From Nansenia antarctica (lineage: Eukaryota > Chordata > Actinopteri > Argentiniformes > Microstomatidae), in the NCBI GenBank assembly GCA_963989245.1, contig OZ022339.1, forward strand, positions 62,894,956-62,958,955: 64,000 bases of DNA. The letters are read 5' to 3'. The translations under genes and the position numbers were made by a program. A model generated the notes under the pieces. That model did not search any database, was not told the DNA's origin, and was given only the letters and a program-made list of their open reading frames with translations. Positions within the stretch are counted from its first letter, which is position 1, and each line of letters begins with the position of its first letter. Below, one piece after another: positions 1 to 9,910 of the stretch.

Positions 1-545
1 TCATTTAGGCAGATCTGCAGTGGAGCGGACCCTTCTGGCCAGGTTGTGACAGTCTTAGTGGTGATGGGAGCACTTTTCCCCATGGTAGTGTATGCTGGGA
101 TCAGGAGGATTGACACATGGTCAGAGATGCCTAGATGAGCTAGCGGACTAGCCTTGTAAGCACGTTTGATGTTGGTGTATACCTTGTCCAGTGTTTTTTC
201 TCCTCTTGTTGCACATTTCACATGCTGATAGAACTTGGGTAGTACTGCCTTCAGGTCGACATGATTGAAATCTCCTGCTATAATGTGAATTGCCTGTGGA
301 TCTGTGCTTTGTTGACCACTGATGACGTCATATAGCCGCGCCAATGCTAGGCTACCATCCGCGCTAGGCGCAATGTAAACAGATGTAATGTACACCGCGT
401 TGAATTCCCTCGGGAGGTATGTGGGTCGGCATTTAACAGTCAAGTATTCCAGGTCTGGGGAACAGTGGCTACTTACAGTTTTCGTGTTTAAGCACCAGCT
501 ATCCTTCGTCGATATTATGATCCCACCTCCGCGGGACTTGCCGCT
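1..545 (-). mobile_element. Rex1-like (CR1-group) LINE fragment, endonuclease part
   Basis: Read on the minus strand, this encodes the second half of an apurinic-type LINE endonuclease, including the motifs AGDFNH and SDHVSILL. It matches the nearly full LINE at 20,710-26,039 closely in protein and DNA. It lacks the 1.9 kb insertion that interrupts that copy, so it shows the empty site near 318-335. It is cut by the window start and stops abruptly at about 545, where a different repeat begins. The clade is assigned from protein style only. Confidence 0.8.
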
Positions 546-1010
546 GATAGGCCTAATGTCGCTGTCCGTGCCAGTGGTTCTGGACCAAAAGTGTTTGAGA
601 GAGATAGAGAGGGAGGGTTTGTGATGTCAAGTGCCTGTGTGACAAAAGTGTGAAAATAAAGTGTGTTGTGAGTTTACTATGGAGGATGGAAACGGTGTGT
701 GTCTGTGTTGTGCGTGTGTGCGTTTGCGATGTTGAAACTGGACTTGTAGATTTCAGCAGGTTGGCTACTTGAAAAGATCTTGGTTCAAAAAAGATTGAAT
801 AATGAGCACCCCTGATATAGTCGAAACTGGCAACTGTTTTTTGGGTTTTTGGTAATCTGATCACAAAGTGACCCTACAGTTTATTAGCGGGTTCTAGGGC
901 ATCAAAATTGCATTTCCTTGAAACTGCGTTCACTGATAGCGTGTATGTGTAATTATGTGTATTTCTATATCTTATGCTTACCCAATCTAAAAGCTCACGG
1001 CACGTGCCTG
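546..1010. repeat. Repeat block, inverted partner of 4,212-4,345 plus 5,158-5,505
   Basis: This block is repeated in reverse complement at 4,212-4,345 and 5,158-5,505. The two halves of that second copy are separated by an 807-bp hAT-type insertion. The two copies form a long imperfect inverted repeat around 1-5.5 kb. No coding capacity is recognised. The block may be terminal sequence of a larger element, possibly that carrying the 5.7-7.8 kb transposase. Confidence 0.6.
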
Positions 1011-2190
1011 GGGCCTCATTTATAAAGCGTTGCTTACCTACGCTTTGCGTACCTACGCACCTTTGCAAAGCAATTACATTTCCGTCACCAACATTCGGAT
1101 TTATAAAACGGTGCGCACGCCAGTGGAATTTGCAAGTTCCACACCTGCTTCCAATCAACTCTGTTGCACACGTGAACGAGCGTCTTGTCCCACCCTTTTT
1201 GACGCCCATAGTTGCCTATAATAATAATAAATCTTTATTTCTATAGCACTTTTCCTGCAAACGTTGCATATGGTCAGTCAAACGGCCGACAGAACGCAGA
1301 AAAAATATACTTTTCACCCAATCAGTCAATTTCCGCGCAACAAACGTTCTCGCCAGACCATATATAACATGTTCCAGACTGCATCGACCACGGAATCAGT
1401 TTAAACGTGATTCGTCCTACTGTTTACCTTATTATTTATGATAATGTCATAACATCCAAGTATTGGTATAATATGTATAATAATTACAGATCCAATTAAA
1501 TATGATTCCCGATTAAACTACAACATTTGAGAGGTTGTTTTGCAAAAACAGATACCTCGCTTTGTAGTTATTATACTAAATCATTTCTCTTTTAGATTAG
1601 ATTAGATTCAACCTTATTGTCATTGAGAAGTACTAAGACAAGGAAACGCAGATGCATTTCATGATCGTCGCCCAGACCGAGGGCGATTGATGGTTATTTT
1701 GTCTTTCTGTCATTTTCAAATAATCGCACAACAGTTGTCTCCTTCTCAACAAGCTGCTTGCTGATGGTCTTGTAGCCTATTCCAGCCTTGTGCAGGTCTA
1801 CAATATTGTCCCTGACGTCCTTATACAACTTTTTGGTCTTGCCCATGATGGAGAGGTTAGAATCTGATTGATTGATTCTGTGACTTGCGTACGTACATGC
1901 GTATGTAAATTTTCCCGCAAATTTGGGATTTATAAAAAAGGAACTTGGCGTGAAACTGTGCGCACCTCTAAGCACACTTGGACCCATGCGTACGCATAGA
2001 AACTGGAGAAATTAGCAACTGCGACTCCGCTGGCAGAAGGATGAAAGAGGAGAAACGCTTTGAAATGGATACCATTTCCACCGACATAAGAAATATTGCC
2101 TCTCACGTATTATGAAGGAGTGCACACAAAGGATACGTGCACACTGCACATATCTTATTCGTCCTTGTCCTGTACGCATCACACTATATA
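1010..2190 (+). mobile_element. Non-autonomous DNA element starting GGGGCCTCATTTATAAA
   Basis: The left end GGGGCCTCATTTATAAA recurs in reverse complement at 11,644-11,660, and much of the interior reappears at 10.0-11.66 kb. It carries two secondary inserts: a LINE or SINE tail (1,594-1,660, minus strand, ending in AATCT repeats) and a Tc1 N-terminal fragment. The superfamily is not settled; the GGGGCC termini recall Harbinger-like MITEs, but no clean target duplication was found. Confidence 0.5.
1699..1846 (-). pseudogene. Tc1-like transposase N-terminal fragment
   Basis: The minus strand encodes a start MGKTKKLYKDVRDNIVDLH followed by KAGIGYKTISKQL. This is the paired-like helix-turn-helix that opens many fish Tc1 transposases. 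Only about 50 residues are present and the DDE catalytic domain is missing. The start is the ATG at 1,846. It is a decayed fragment inside the GGGGCC-type element. Confidence 0.75.
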
Positions 2191-2193
2191 CAT

Positions 2194-2445
2194 TAGGGAT
2201 GCTCCGATCTGGATTTTTGGGGCCGATACCGATCACCGATTTTTTTCCTCAAGATCTACCGATACCGATCTTTTTTTAAATACATAACTGTAGGCCTACT
2301 GACTGGATAATAGCCTACATATATTTAGCTTTTTAGACAAAAGTCTTGATCCATTAGGCACCAAGCAAACACAGACCCAAGTCAGTCGATATGGCTGTAT
2401 AAAAGACATCATAAACATGGCCTTCATGGTTTACATACGCAGGGG
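2194..2445 (-). mobile_element. Truncated copy of the TAGGGATGCTCCGAT hAT MITE
   Basis: The sequence starts TAGGGATGCTCCGAT and continues through the CCGATACCGATC repeats. It matches the right end of the two full copies at 2,908-3,381 and 3,581-4,053 in the opposite orientation. The other end is missing, so no target duplication can be scored. Confidence 0.75.
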
Positions 2446-2659
2446 TGCAAACTGGCGATAGACCAAAAAGGTGACACTTTTTTGTCCGTAGATGGTTAGC
2501 TCTATCATTAACAGTGGTCTAACAATGATGCGTGTGTAAGTAGCGATGGCCCTGACCGTAACACCCGCATAATTAATGTAAGCAACCTGTTCCTAAATTA
2601 ATTATGCGGGTTCCTGCAGGTTTCAACAAGTTACATTTAAGACCTTTATAAGAACACTT

Positions 2660-3403
2660 TGGCACAAATATGTACATTTCTAGCCTGCAAACTGCGACAC
2701 TTCAAATGAATGTGCAATAACACTGTGCAATATGACAACCCTAGTCGTCTATCTGTACAGTATAGTATAGTGGATAGTGTACATAGCCTTTATTTATGTA
2801 AACCAGCTCCTTCCCTTCTTGTGTTTTTTTTTCTTTTTTTTTCTTTCCTAGCACCAGGGGAGCCACCCCTCCTAAATTTCGTTGTTTGGTACCTGTACTA
2901 TAGCAATTAGGGATGCTCCGATTTATCGGCCACCGATTTAAATCGGCCGATTTCACTCCAAATGACTCGATCGGTGATCGGCAAAAATGGCCGATCGCAA
3001 AAACCGATCTTTTTTTTTTTTTTTCCCCTGGGGAAGACAGATAACTGAACAGAAAACATAGGAGGACGTAACAGTATGTAAACCATGAAGGCCACGTTTA
3101 TGATGTCTTTTATACAGCCATATCGACTGACTTGGGCTTCAGGCCCTAACTGGGTGATAGGCCAGACCTTTACTATGCCATAAAAATGGGTCTGCGTTTG
3201 CTTGGTGCCTAATGGATCAAAACTTTTGTCTAAAAAGCTAAAAATATGTAGGCTATCCAGTCAGTAGGCCTACAGTTATGTATTCAAAAAAAAATCGGTA
3301 TCGGTATCGGTATCGGTTGATCTTGAGGAAAAAAATCGGTGATCGGTATCGGCCCCAAAAATCCAGATCGGAGCATCCCTATGACAATAAAGACCATTCA
3401 TAA
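2660..3403 (+). mobile_element. 3' end of a Rex1-like LINE, interrupted by a MITE
   Basis: The 3' untranslated region of the same LINE family as at 20,710-26,039 is recognised by GGCACAAATATGTACATT, the GGTACCTGTACTATAGCAA stretch and ATGACAATAAAGACC. It is 5'-truncated and contains no coding sequence. The full TAGGGATGCTCC MITE at 2,908-3,381 is inserted between CTATAGCAA and ATGACAATAAAG. Confidence 0.8.
2908..3381 (+). mobile_element. hAT-type MITE, copy 1 (TAGGGATGCTCCGAT termini)
   Basis: This copy is 474 bp with inverted ends TAGGGATGCTCCGAT, near-identical to the copy 200 bp downstream. The body contains CCGATT/ATCGG-rich arms and a T-rich stretch. Unlike its neighbour, no 8-bp duplication is seen around it: the LINE sequence resumes directly as ATGACAATAAAG. 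Recombination or loss at one flank could explain this. Confidence 0.8.
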
Positions 3404-3580
3404 TAGATTTTAAGACCTATTGAGCAAGTATTGGTATTAGACTCACATTCATTGATTCTTTTCATTAGCAATGCTGGGTGATCTGTTCTGTTGCATATAG
3501 AACAATGATCATGTAAGTTAGCCTACTTTATCAATTCTTGATTCATTTCCATTGCTTCTCAACACAATACTAGATATAAT

Positions 3581-4053
3581 TAGGGATGCTCCGATTTATC
3601 GGCCACCGATTTAAATCGGCCGATTTCACTCCAAATGACTCGATCGGTGATCGGCAAAAATGGCCGATCGCAAAAACCGATCTTTCTTTTTTTTTTTTTC
3701 TGGGGAAGACAGATAACTGAACAGAAAACATAGGAGGACGTAACAGTATGTAAACCATGAAGGCCACGTTTATGATGTCTTTAATACAGCCATATCGACT
3801 GACTTGGGCTTCAGGCCCTAACTGGGTGATAGGCCAGACTTTTACTATGCCATAAAAATGGGTCTGCGTTTGCTTGGTGCCTAATGGATCAAAACTTTTG
3901 TCTAAAAAGCAAAAAATATGTAGGCTATCCAGTCAGTAGGCCTACAGTTATGTATTTTTAAAAAAATCGGTATCGGTATCGGTATCGGTTGATCTTGAGG
4001 AAAAAAATCGGTGATCGGTATCGGCCCCAAAAATCCAGATCGGAGCATCCCTA
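3581..4053 (+). mobile_element. hAT-type MITE, copy 2, with 8-bp TSD GATATAAT
   Basis: This copy is 473 bp, starts TAGGGATGCTCCGAT and ends with its inverse, and is flanked on both sides by GATATAAT (3,573-3,580 and 4,054-4,061). The 8-bp target duplication is the hAT signature. There is no coding sequence. Near identity to copy 1 implies recent activity or a duplication. Confidence 0.9.
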
Positions 4054-4119
4054 GATATAATAGCATAAATAACAGAATAAACTCACACACTTACTTACAC
4101 TGCATAGCCTACATACTGA

Positions 4120-4211
4120 GATATGGCACACACACACACACACACAGACACACACACACCTCTCACAGGTACACACACACCTCTCACAGGAGGGCCGCAC
4201 ACACACACACA
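4120..4211. repeat. CA microsatellite with CTCTCACAGG interruptions
   Basis: Several short (CA)n runs are separated by two copies of CTCTCACAGG. It lies at the edge of the inverted repeat block at 4,212. Confidence 0.9.
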
Positions 4212-4345
4212 CCAGGCACGTGCCGTGAGCTTTTAGATTGGGTAAGCATAAAATATAGAAATACACGTAATTACACATACACGCTATCAGTGAACGCAGT
4301 TTCAAGGAAATGCAATTTTGATGCCCTAGAACCCGCTAATAAACG

Positions 4346-5152
4346 CAGTGTTTCCTCTACATGCATTTCATCGTGGCGGGCCGCCACGATGGAATTTCCT
4401 CCGCCACCATTCAGATTTCTCAAAAAAAAAAAAAAAAAAAGTTCTCAAAAAAAAAAAAAAAAACATTTTAGCTGATTAAAATATATCTGATCCTAGATCA
4501 GCGCTATAATGGATGTTGACTAAAAGTGCACCTAAATCCACGCCCATCTCTCTCTAACCGCTGATCCAAAATCAGATTAATGACATTCAGTTGACGACGT
4601 GACACAAGGGCTCCTGATTGGTCTAAATGTGAACTGTGGTATTATTGTTATTGTGTACAGGCCACCGTAGTGACATCCGGGGGGTATTCCATCAACATCG
4701 CTAAAGGGAAAATCCAGGTTTAGTCTGATAAATCTCGCGAGAGTTCTTACAAATATCCAGGCATGCTTGAGTGTGTTGTTGACAATCGTTCATGTCCTTC
4801 ATTAAACGTTTAGCTTTGTCATTTGATACGCCGCCTACGACTACCATCTCTCTGCACTACAGTAAACAGTTAATCAGTAACGTTAGCCGCTTTTGTGCTC
4901 ATGTAGGCCTACTTCGTATTATATTATAGCTGATGATCTTTGTGTGTGTATGTGACTGTCAGTCACAAGTTTATATTCTGTATATTCATTATTTATTTTT
5001 TTTGGCCATCCTCTAGTTTTGGCTGTGATAAAAAAAAAAAAAAAAAAAAACGCTGTTTTGAGCGCGCGTGCGCGTTTCATGCGCGTGCACGCGAAAAAAA
5101 TTTCGGTCACGGCCACCCGCCACCATTGTAAAAATTCCTGGAGGAAACACTG
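4346..5152. mobile_element. hAT5-like non-autonomous element, 5-bp TSD AAACG
   Basis: This element is 807 bp with ends CAGTGTTTCCTC and GAGGAAACACTG, flanked by AAACG on both sides (4,341-4,345 and 5,153-5,157). The homologous block at 546-1,010 lacks it and shows the empty site. The interior has long A tracts, GCGCGTGCGCG stretches and GCCACC/GGTGGC boxes near both ends. No transposase is encoded. The 5-bp duplication with CAGTG ends fits the hAT5 lineage. Confidence 0.8.
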
Positions 5153-5157
5153 AAACG

Positions 5158-5505
5158 GTAGTGTCACTTTGTGATCAGATTACCAAAAACAAAAAAAACA
5201 GTTGCCAGTTTCGACTATATCAGGGGTGCTCATTGTTCAATCTTTTTTGAACCAAGATATTTTCAAGTAGCCAGCCTGCTGAAAAGTCCAGTTTCAACAT
5301 CGCAAACGCAGTTAACGCACACACGCACAACACAGACACACACCGTTTCCAACCTCCATAGTAAACTCACAACACACTTTCTTTTCACACTTTGTCACAC
5401 AGGCACTTGACATTACATCACAAACCCTCCCTCTCTATCTCTCTCAAACACTTTTGGTCCAGAACCACTGGCATGGACAGCGACATTAGGCCTATCTCAG
5501 CGATT
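5158..5505. repeat. Second half of the inverted repeat partner of 546-1,010
   Basis: This is the reverse complement of about 546-875, continuous with 4,212-4,345 once the 807-bp insertion is removed. It ends where the 3' flank of the hAT transposase gene begins. The 5,506-5,717 stretch shows nothing further. Confidence 0.65.
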
Positions 5506-5717
5506 GATTAAGCAGCTCTCTCTCCAAACACAACGGCACAGGCCGACATTCAAAGGTAAAAGCAGAGGAAGTCTTAAATAAGAAGCCATAACCAGCAGCA
5601 CAGCAGTACCCAAACCATATATCTACAAGCACAGATCGCCACCAGCCTCGCGAATCATATAAATCATATAAACCAGCAAAGAAGCCATGACGTAAATTTA
5701 AAAATGATATCTTACCT

Positions 5718-7844
5718 TTACTTGAAAACGAGGTCCATTCGCCTCTCCTTGCGAAGGAACACCTCTGTCACTTTAGTGTAGAAGTCACTCGCCTGTTGCA
5801 GTTTGGAAAGTCTCTCTTTTTCAATTGAGATCAGGGCCAGTGATGAAAGGCGTCCTTGTCCAGTGCGATTTCGAGTGAGGGTCTTCACTCTCTTCAAAGT
5901 TGAAAATGACCTCTCAACAGATGCCGTTGTTGCTGGTATGGTTAGGACTAGTTTAATCAAATGTGTTGCCTCTGGAACTGTTTCAGCCAAGTCATGCTGA
6001 ATGATCCATCCAAGCATCTCCTCAGGTGTTTTCTCCCTCACCTCTTGGATTTGGTAAAGTCCAACTAAATCTGCCTTAAGTCTAACGAAATCGAAATATT
6101 TATGATACAAAGCCAGGCTCTCAAATTTGGCTTTGTCAAATTCTTTTGACATTTGGTTAAATTGCTTGCAGTCAATAAGGCCAATGAAATTCAAACATTC
6201 GAAGTTGCTAAATCTAGCCTTCATCTGTGTGAGCGTGTCAAAAAAAATCCTGTTATAAAGTATCTTCCTCTGGTCTTTGATGGGTTGGTTGGGTTTCGCT
6301 CGCCCCTCAGTGAGATTTAGCTGGCTGCGTTTCTGGTCAAATTGAGCGTAGCGCGCATCGAAGTCCTGAAGTTTGTTTTCCAAAGCGGTCATTGTATCTT
6401 GGATCCTAGAACAACAATAACCAATGTCCATTCCCTTCTTTTGCAGCACATTAAACAGCACATCAGTGATGTTGAAAATCTCCTCATAAATGTCTAGGAG
6501 AAAGCACGTCGAGGCCTTTGCCAGCCATGCATCATAGCCTGTAGCCATCATTAGGGTTTCATTATCCCAGTTTGTAGGATTATCGATTATCGACTGAAAC
6601 ATGGTCCGCAAATCCGAATATTGATGGTTGATTGTCTGAACGAGGCGTGAGTCTGAAGACCACCGTGTCGGTGCTGCTCTTGGTAACCGGCGTTTGACGA
6701 CCTCATCCAGGAGTTTTGTGCGCTTTGTCGATTTGTTGAAAAATGATGAAAGGCCTTCCACTGTTTTGAAAAATACCTGGCATTCTGGAATAGACCTCGC
6801 CGATTGCGATAATACGAGATTCAATTTATGAGCATAACAGTGCGTAAAAATAGCCTCTGGGATCTTTTCTCTAATCTTGGCCTGAACCCCATTTAAACTA
6901 GACGCCATAACGGCTGCTCCGTCGTATGTTTGGGCAACTAATTTTCCAAAGCAGTTAAATTTATCCAAAGCGCTCAAAACATAATCAGCGACAGCCCCGG
7001 CAGTTCCATCATTACTCACATCATCGAAACCTAAAAAGGCTTCTTTCACCTCTTGATTGAGCACGTAGCGCAGAATGACTGAGATCTGGGCTCTGTTGGT
7101 TACATCAGTCGATTCATCGACCTCGACAGCAACAAATGGGGCTTCAGAAATCTCATTTTTGATGTTGTCGATGATAACGTCTCCGATTGCCTCAATCAGA
7201 TCATTCTGGATCTTATTTGAAAGACCAGAGAAAACAGTGGATGATCTTAAATGGATGGCTAAATTCGAATCATATTTGGCAATGAGATGTAGCAGTTCCA
7301 CGTAGTTCCCACGGTTCAGAGATTCCTTGCCTTCCTCATTTCCCCGAAATGATACTTCTTGCTTAGCTAGGAAGCAGGTGGCATCTATTAATTTGTTTAG
7401 AATATCTCTATTCTCTTTTACCTTTTGGTTGTGAATTTCTGTGGCCAGTCTCGTCTGCTCATCCAGAGCTGAGTCGATGCGCGTCGTGGTGCCAAAGGTT
7501 TTCAGGGCTACTTGGCTTCTGATGTGTGTTGCCGTCTTCTCGTGTTTATTGAGCGCGTTGGTAAGATTGTTAAGGTCCTCGTAGCCTTTCTGAATCCACA
7601 CACTATCACCTGTAGAAAACAGTGTACAGGAGTAGCAAAAGAGGCGATTGGTCTCTGCACAGCCACATAGCCATTTCTTCCGCTCATACCAGACTTGTTG
7701 GAACCCCCTAGCGACTCTCCCTTTCTGGGTGTGAAGATCGTTGAGCGGTGGCTTTGGCCGGCCTTTAGCCAGTAGTTCTGTTTTTGCAGTCCAGCCCAGT
7801 CTACGAAATCCCTTTAGGTCGCTGACGCTGACAGTAATGTCCAT
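5718..7844 (-). CDS. hAT transposase (ZMYM1-like, TTF-type zinc finger and DUF4371-like)
   Basis: This is an uninterrupted 708-residue transposase on the minus strand, near the usual length for this hAT branch. An N-terminal cysteine-rich zinc finger (WLCGCAETNRLFCYSCTLF) suggests a TTF-type DNA-binding domain. The RNase H-fold catalytic residues appear intact: D243 in EVDESTD, D308 in TYDGAAV followed by CYAHKLNL, and E644 in SVERSFS within the C-terminal dimerisation region. The ATG at 7,844 is chosen because an upstream in-frame stop precedes it in the pre-insertion sequence. A 412-bp MITE sits 2 bp upstream of that ATG, separating it from its presumed leader. Element termini were not identified. 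Related vertebrate genes are domesticated, but the setting here suggests a transposon. Confidence 0.9.
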   Translation of the reverse strand: MDITVSVSDLKGFRRLGWTAKTELLAKGRPKPPLNDLHTQKGRVARGFQQVWYERKKWLCGCAETNRLFCYSCTLFSTGDSVWIQKGYEDLNNLTNALNKHEKTATHIRSQVALKTFGTTTRIDSALDEQTRLATEIHNQKVKENRDILNKLIDATCFLAKQEVSFRGNEEGKESLNRGNYVELLHLIAKYDSNLAIHLRSSTVFSGLSNKIQNDLIEAIGDVIIDNIKNEISEAPFVAVEVDESTDVTNRAQISVILRYVLNQEVKEAFLGFDDVSNDGTAGAVADYVLSALDKFNCFGKLVAQTYDGAAVMASSLNGVQAKIREKIPEAIFTHCYAHKLNLVLSQSARSIPECQVFFKTVEGLSSFFNKSTKRTKLLDEVVKRRLPRAAPTRWSSDSRLVQTINHQYSDLRTMFQSIIDNPTNWDNETLMMATGYDAWLAKASTCFLLDIYEEIFNITDVLFNVLQKKGMDIGYCCSRIQDTMTALENKLQDFDARYAQFDQKRSQLNLTEGRAKPNQPIKDQRKILYNRIFFDTLTQMKARFSNFECLNFIGLIDCKQFNQMSKEFDKAKFESLALYHKYFDFVRLKADLVGLYQIQEVREKTPEEMLGWIIQHDLAETVPEATHLIKLVLTIPATTASVERSFSTLKRVKTLTRNRTGQGRLSSLALISIEKERLSKLQQASDFYTKVTEVFLRKERRMDLVFK

Positions 7845-7846
7845 AT

Positions 7847-8258
7847 GTGACACAGGCCAATGAAAAGTGCTACCTGTAGGCGAAATAATTTTTCGTTCTT
7901 TTACATGTGCTTAAACTACAGATTGTCAGCTTTCAAATGATGCATCATACATTGAAATTGGAAACAAATTGAAGACGTATTTGAAAGTTGCTACACCTGA
8001 AATCACTAAGCAGAGAAAATCCCCATCAAAGATAATGAATCCCCATCAAACAACAAGAAACGAAGTCATTGTGTTATAGATTACACTTATTTAATGAACG
8101 TAAAACTGTTCGGAAAAATAACGAGTGGGTACTTCACATCTTCGAGTTGAATGTTAGCTAAAAAAACGAAAATCTGAAAAGAAAAAAAAAAACTTTCAAG
8201 ACGAATTTGACGTCTTTCTCATTTCCGAGAGGTGTCCAGAAACACCAGCAGCAGTCAC
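7847..8258. mobile_element. Short GTGAC-ended element, 4-bp TSD ATAT
   Basis: This 412-bp insert begins GTGACACAGG, ends AGCAGTCAC, and is flanked by ATAT (7,843-7,846 and 8,259-8,262). It shares an internal block with the 1.9 kb element at 21,485-23,425: CTTAAACTACAGATTGT, then CTTTCAAATGATG, and later ATAACGAGTGGGTA. That second copy also has GTGAC ends and an ATAT duplication. It is non-coding, and the superfamily is unknown to me. Confidence 0.7.
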
Positions 8259-8262
8259 ATAT

Positions 8263-9231
8263 TCGCAAGTTATCCTTATTGATTTGATCGTTTGAGCTAG
8301 CATAAACTATTCTGCCGGGCGAGAGAAAGTAGTGTGAACTTGTGAACTTGTGAACTTGTGAACTTGAAAATGATAGCCAATCAGTAGCTCTTATCGGAAT
8401 GAAAGAACTACTCTGATTGGCTGAAAGCATGCTTACCCTGGTCACATTAAACAGCGGGCTGAGGCATCGGAAAAAAAGAAAAAAGACATTTTCACGCATT
8501 CGAATGTACGCGAGGGAAAGCATAGAGAGGAGTGCTTATAATGCAGAGTAGGAAGTGCTTTACTCCTACAGGTGGCGCTAAAAATGCAACATCAAAATGA
8601 ATGACTCCTGCTGCCCTGGGACCTAAAATACGACTCTTTTAATGAAAACAAACAAACGGTTACAAGCACTTTTATTTTAATATTTTCACGGTCCTTTTTT
8701 CTTTTTTCGTTGGGTAAGCACTGCTTATATGGACGGCACGTCCCTGACACACACGCTATATTTACTAAAACACACACACACCGTTGCTACCACTGCAAGT
8801 TTGAAGAAATTATAACTTCACATGCCTACAGTCGAATCGCCTCCTAAGGCGATTATCATATCGTGGCCTCTTGTCTTATCATTTCACATGGCAACATATC
8901 AGGGTTTTGGGCGCAGCTTAACGTTGTAAATTTATTTTATTAGAATGCTCGTCCATTAACCAATGTCACACGAGCAATAAGTGTGCAAGTTTTGATGTTG
9001 TCTCTCATCCGCACGCGTCGTATTCCCACGCAGTGGGTCTGGCGACAATAATACATTTTCCGGTCTGACTTTTTAAATAAAAATAAAATAGATTCTACGC
9101 AAGTCTAAAGCACACAGAAGCCATTAAAAAGGTTTATTTTGAAAGTCTCGCCCTGTGTCTGATCCTGGTGTTATAGAAGCAGCGTAGCAGCATGGTAGAA
9201 GCGAGATAAAGGGGGACGCGAGACAGTCTAG
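8263..9231. other. 5' flank of the hAT transposase gene, no gene recognised
   Basis: No coding sequence is supported here. Around 8,331-8,366 there is a 9-bp tandem repeat (GTGAACTTG, about four copies). Poly-T and AT-rich stretches follow. Part of this may be the leader or promoter of the transposase once the MITE at 7,847 is removed. Confidence 0.5.
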
Positions 9232-9371
9232 GGCTGCGTTCGTAAATTCGCTCTGAGAGCGCCGGAGGGCACACTGGGCTCAACGTCATAAAGGGACCAA
9301 GTAATTTGATTGGACAAGAGGCATTCCATGACTGCTGGTCAGATTTCCAGAGCGAATTTACGAACACAGCC
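9232..9371. mobile_element. Small palindromic MITE (GGCTGCGTTCGTAAATTCGC), copy 1
   Basis: This 140-bp insert has inverted ends GGCTGCGTTCGTAAATTCGC and GAATTTACGAACACAGCC, flanked by TAG on both sides. A diverged copy lies at 31,956-32,095. The stretch from 9,372 to 9,815 shows nothing recognisable apart from AT-rich sequence. Confidence 0.7.
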
Positions 9372-9815
9372 TAGAACTACACCACTCACCGACTCGTTGT
9401 TTTTTTGTTGTAAAGTACCCACTCAATATAATAAACAACAGTTTAACGATCACTAAATACTTTATGGATTGGATTCACCATTCTCGTTTGCCATAGACTA
9501 CTGTTTGGTAAGGCTTTTGTAAATACTTTTGTTTTGGGGCTGTATGATAAAAAAATACCGCTTCTCTTGAAATCAATCTCCAGCTCCTATGACGCTTTGA
9601 GGTCAATGCATTATTTTTTTGGGTGAACTACCGTAATAACCCTAAATGGTTAGAGAGTGCAACATATCTGCTTTCAGAAACTGTTGGATTTTTTTCGATT
9701 GCACATATAGTTCAAGAATTACGATAGTTTGAACGAACCCTGTAAAATCCTGTTGAGAAGTTATCGCAACATAGAAATAACGTTTTCCCACAATAAAATA
9801 ACTTAAAAGATTGGC

Positions 9816-9910
9816 TTTTGCGATCGGCCATTTTTGCCGATCACCGATCGAGTCATTTGGAGTGAAATCGGCCGATTTAAATTGGTGGCCGATAAATCGG
9901 AGCATCCCTA
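9816..9910 (-). mobile_element. Fragment of the TAGGGATGCTCC hAT MITE
   Basis: Only about 95 bp of one end is present, from CTTTTGCGATCGGCC to GGAGCATCCCTA. It matches the left end of the copies at 2.9 and 3.6 kb. It abuts the palindromic block that follows. Confidence 0.75.

Noticed and set aside
5718..7844. Domesticated host ZMYM1-like gene
   Set aside because: It is a single-exon hAT transposase in a repeat-dense area, with no sign of host-type gene structure.
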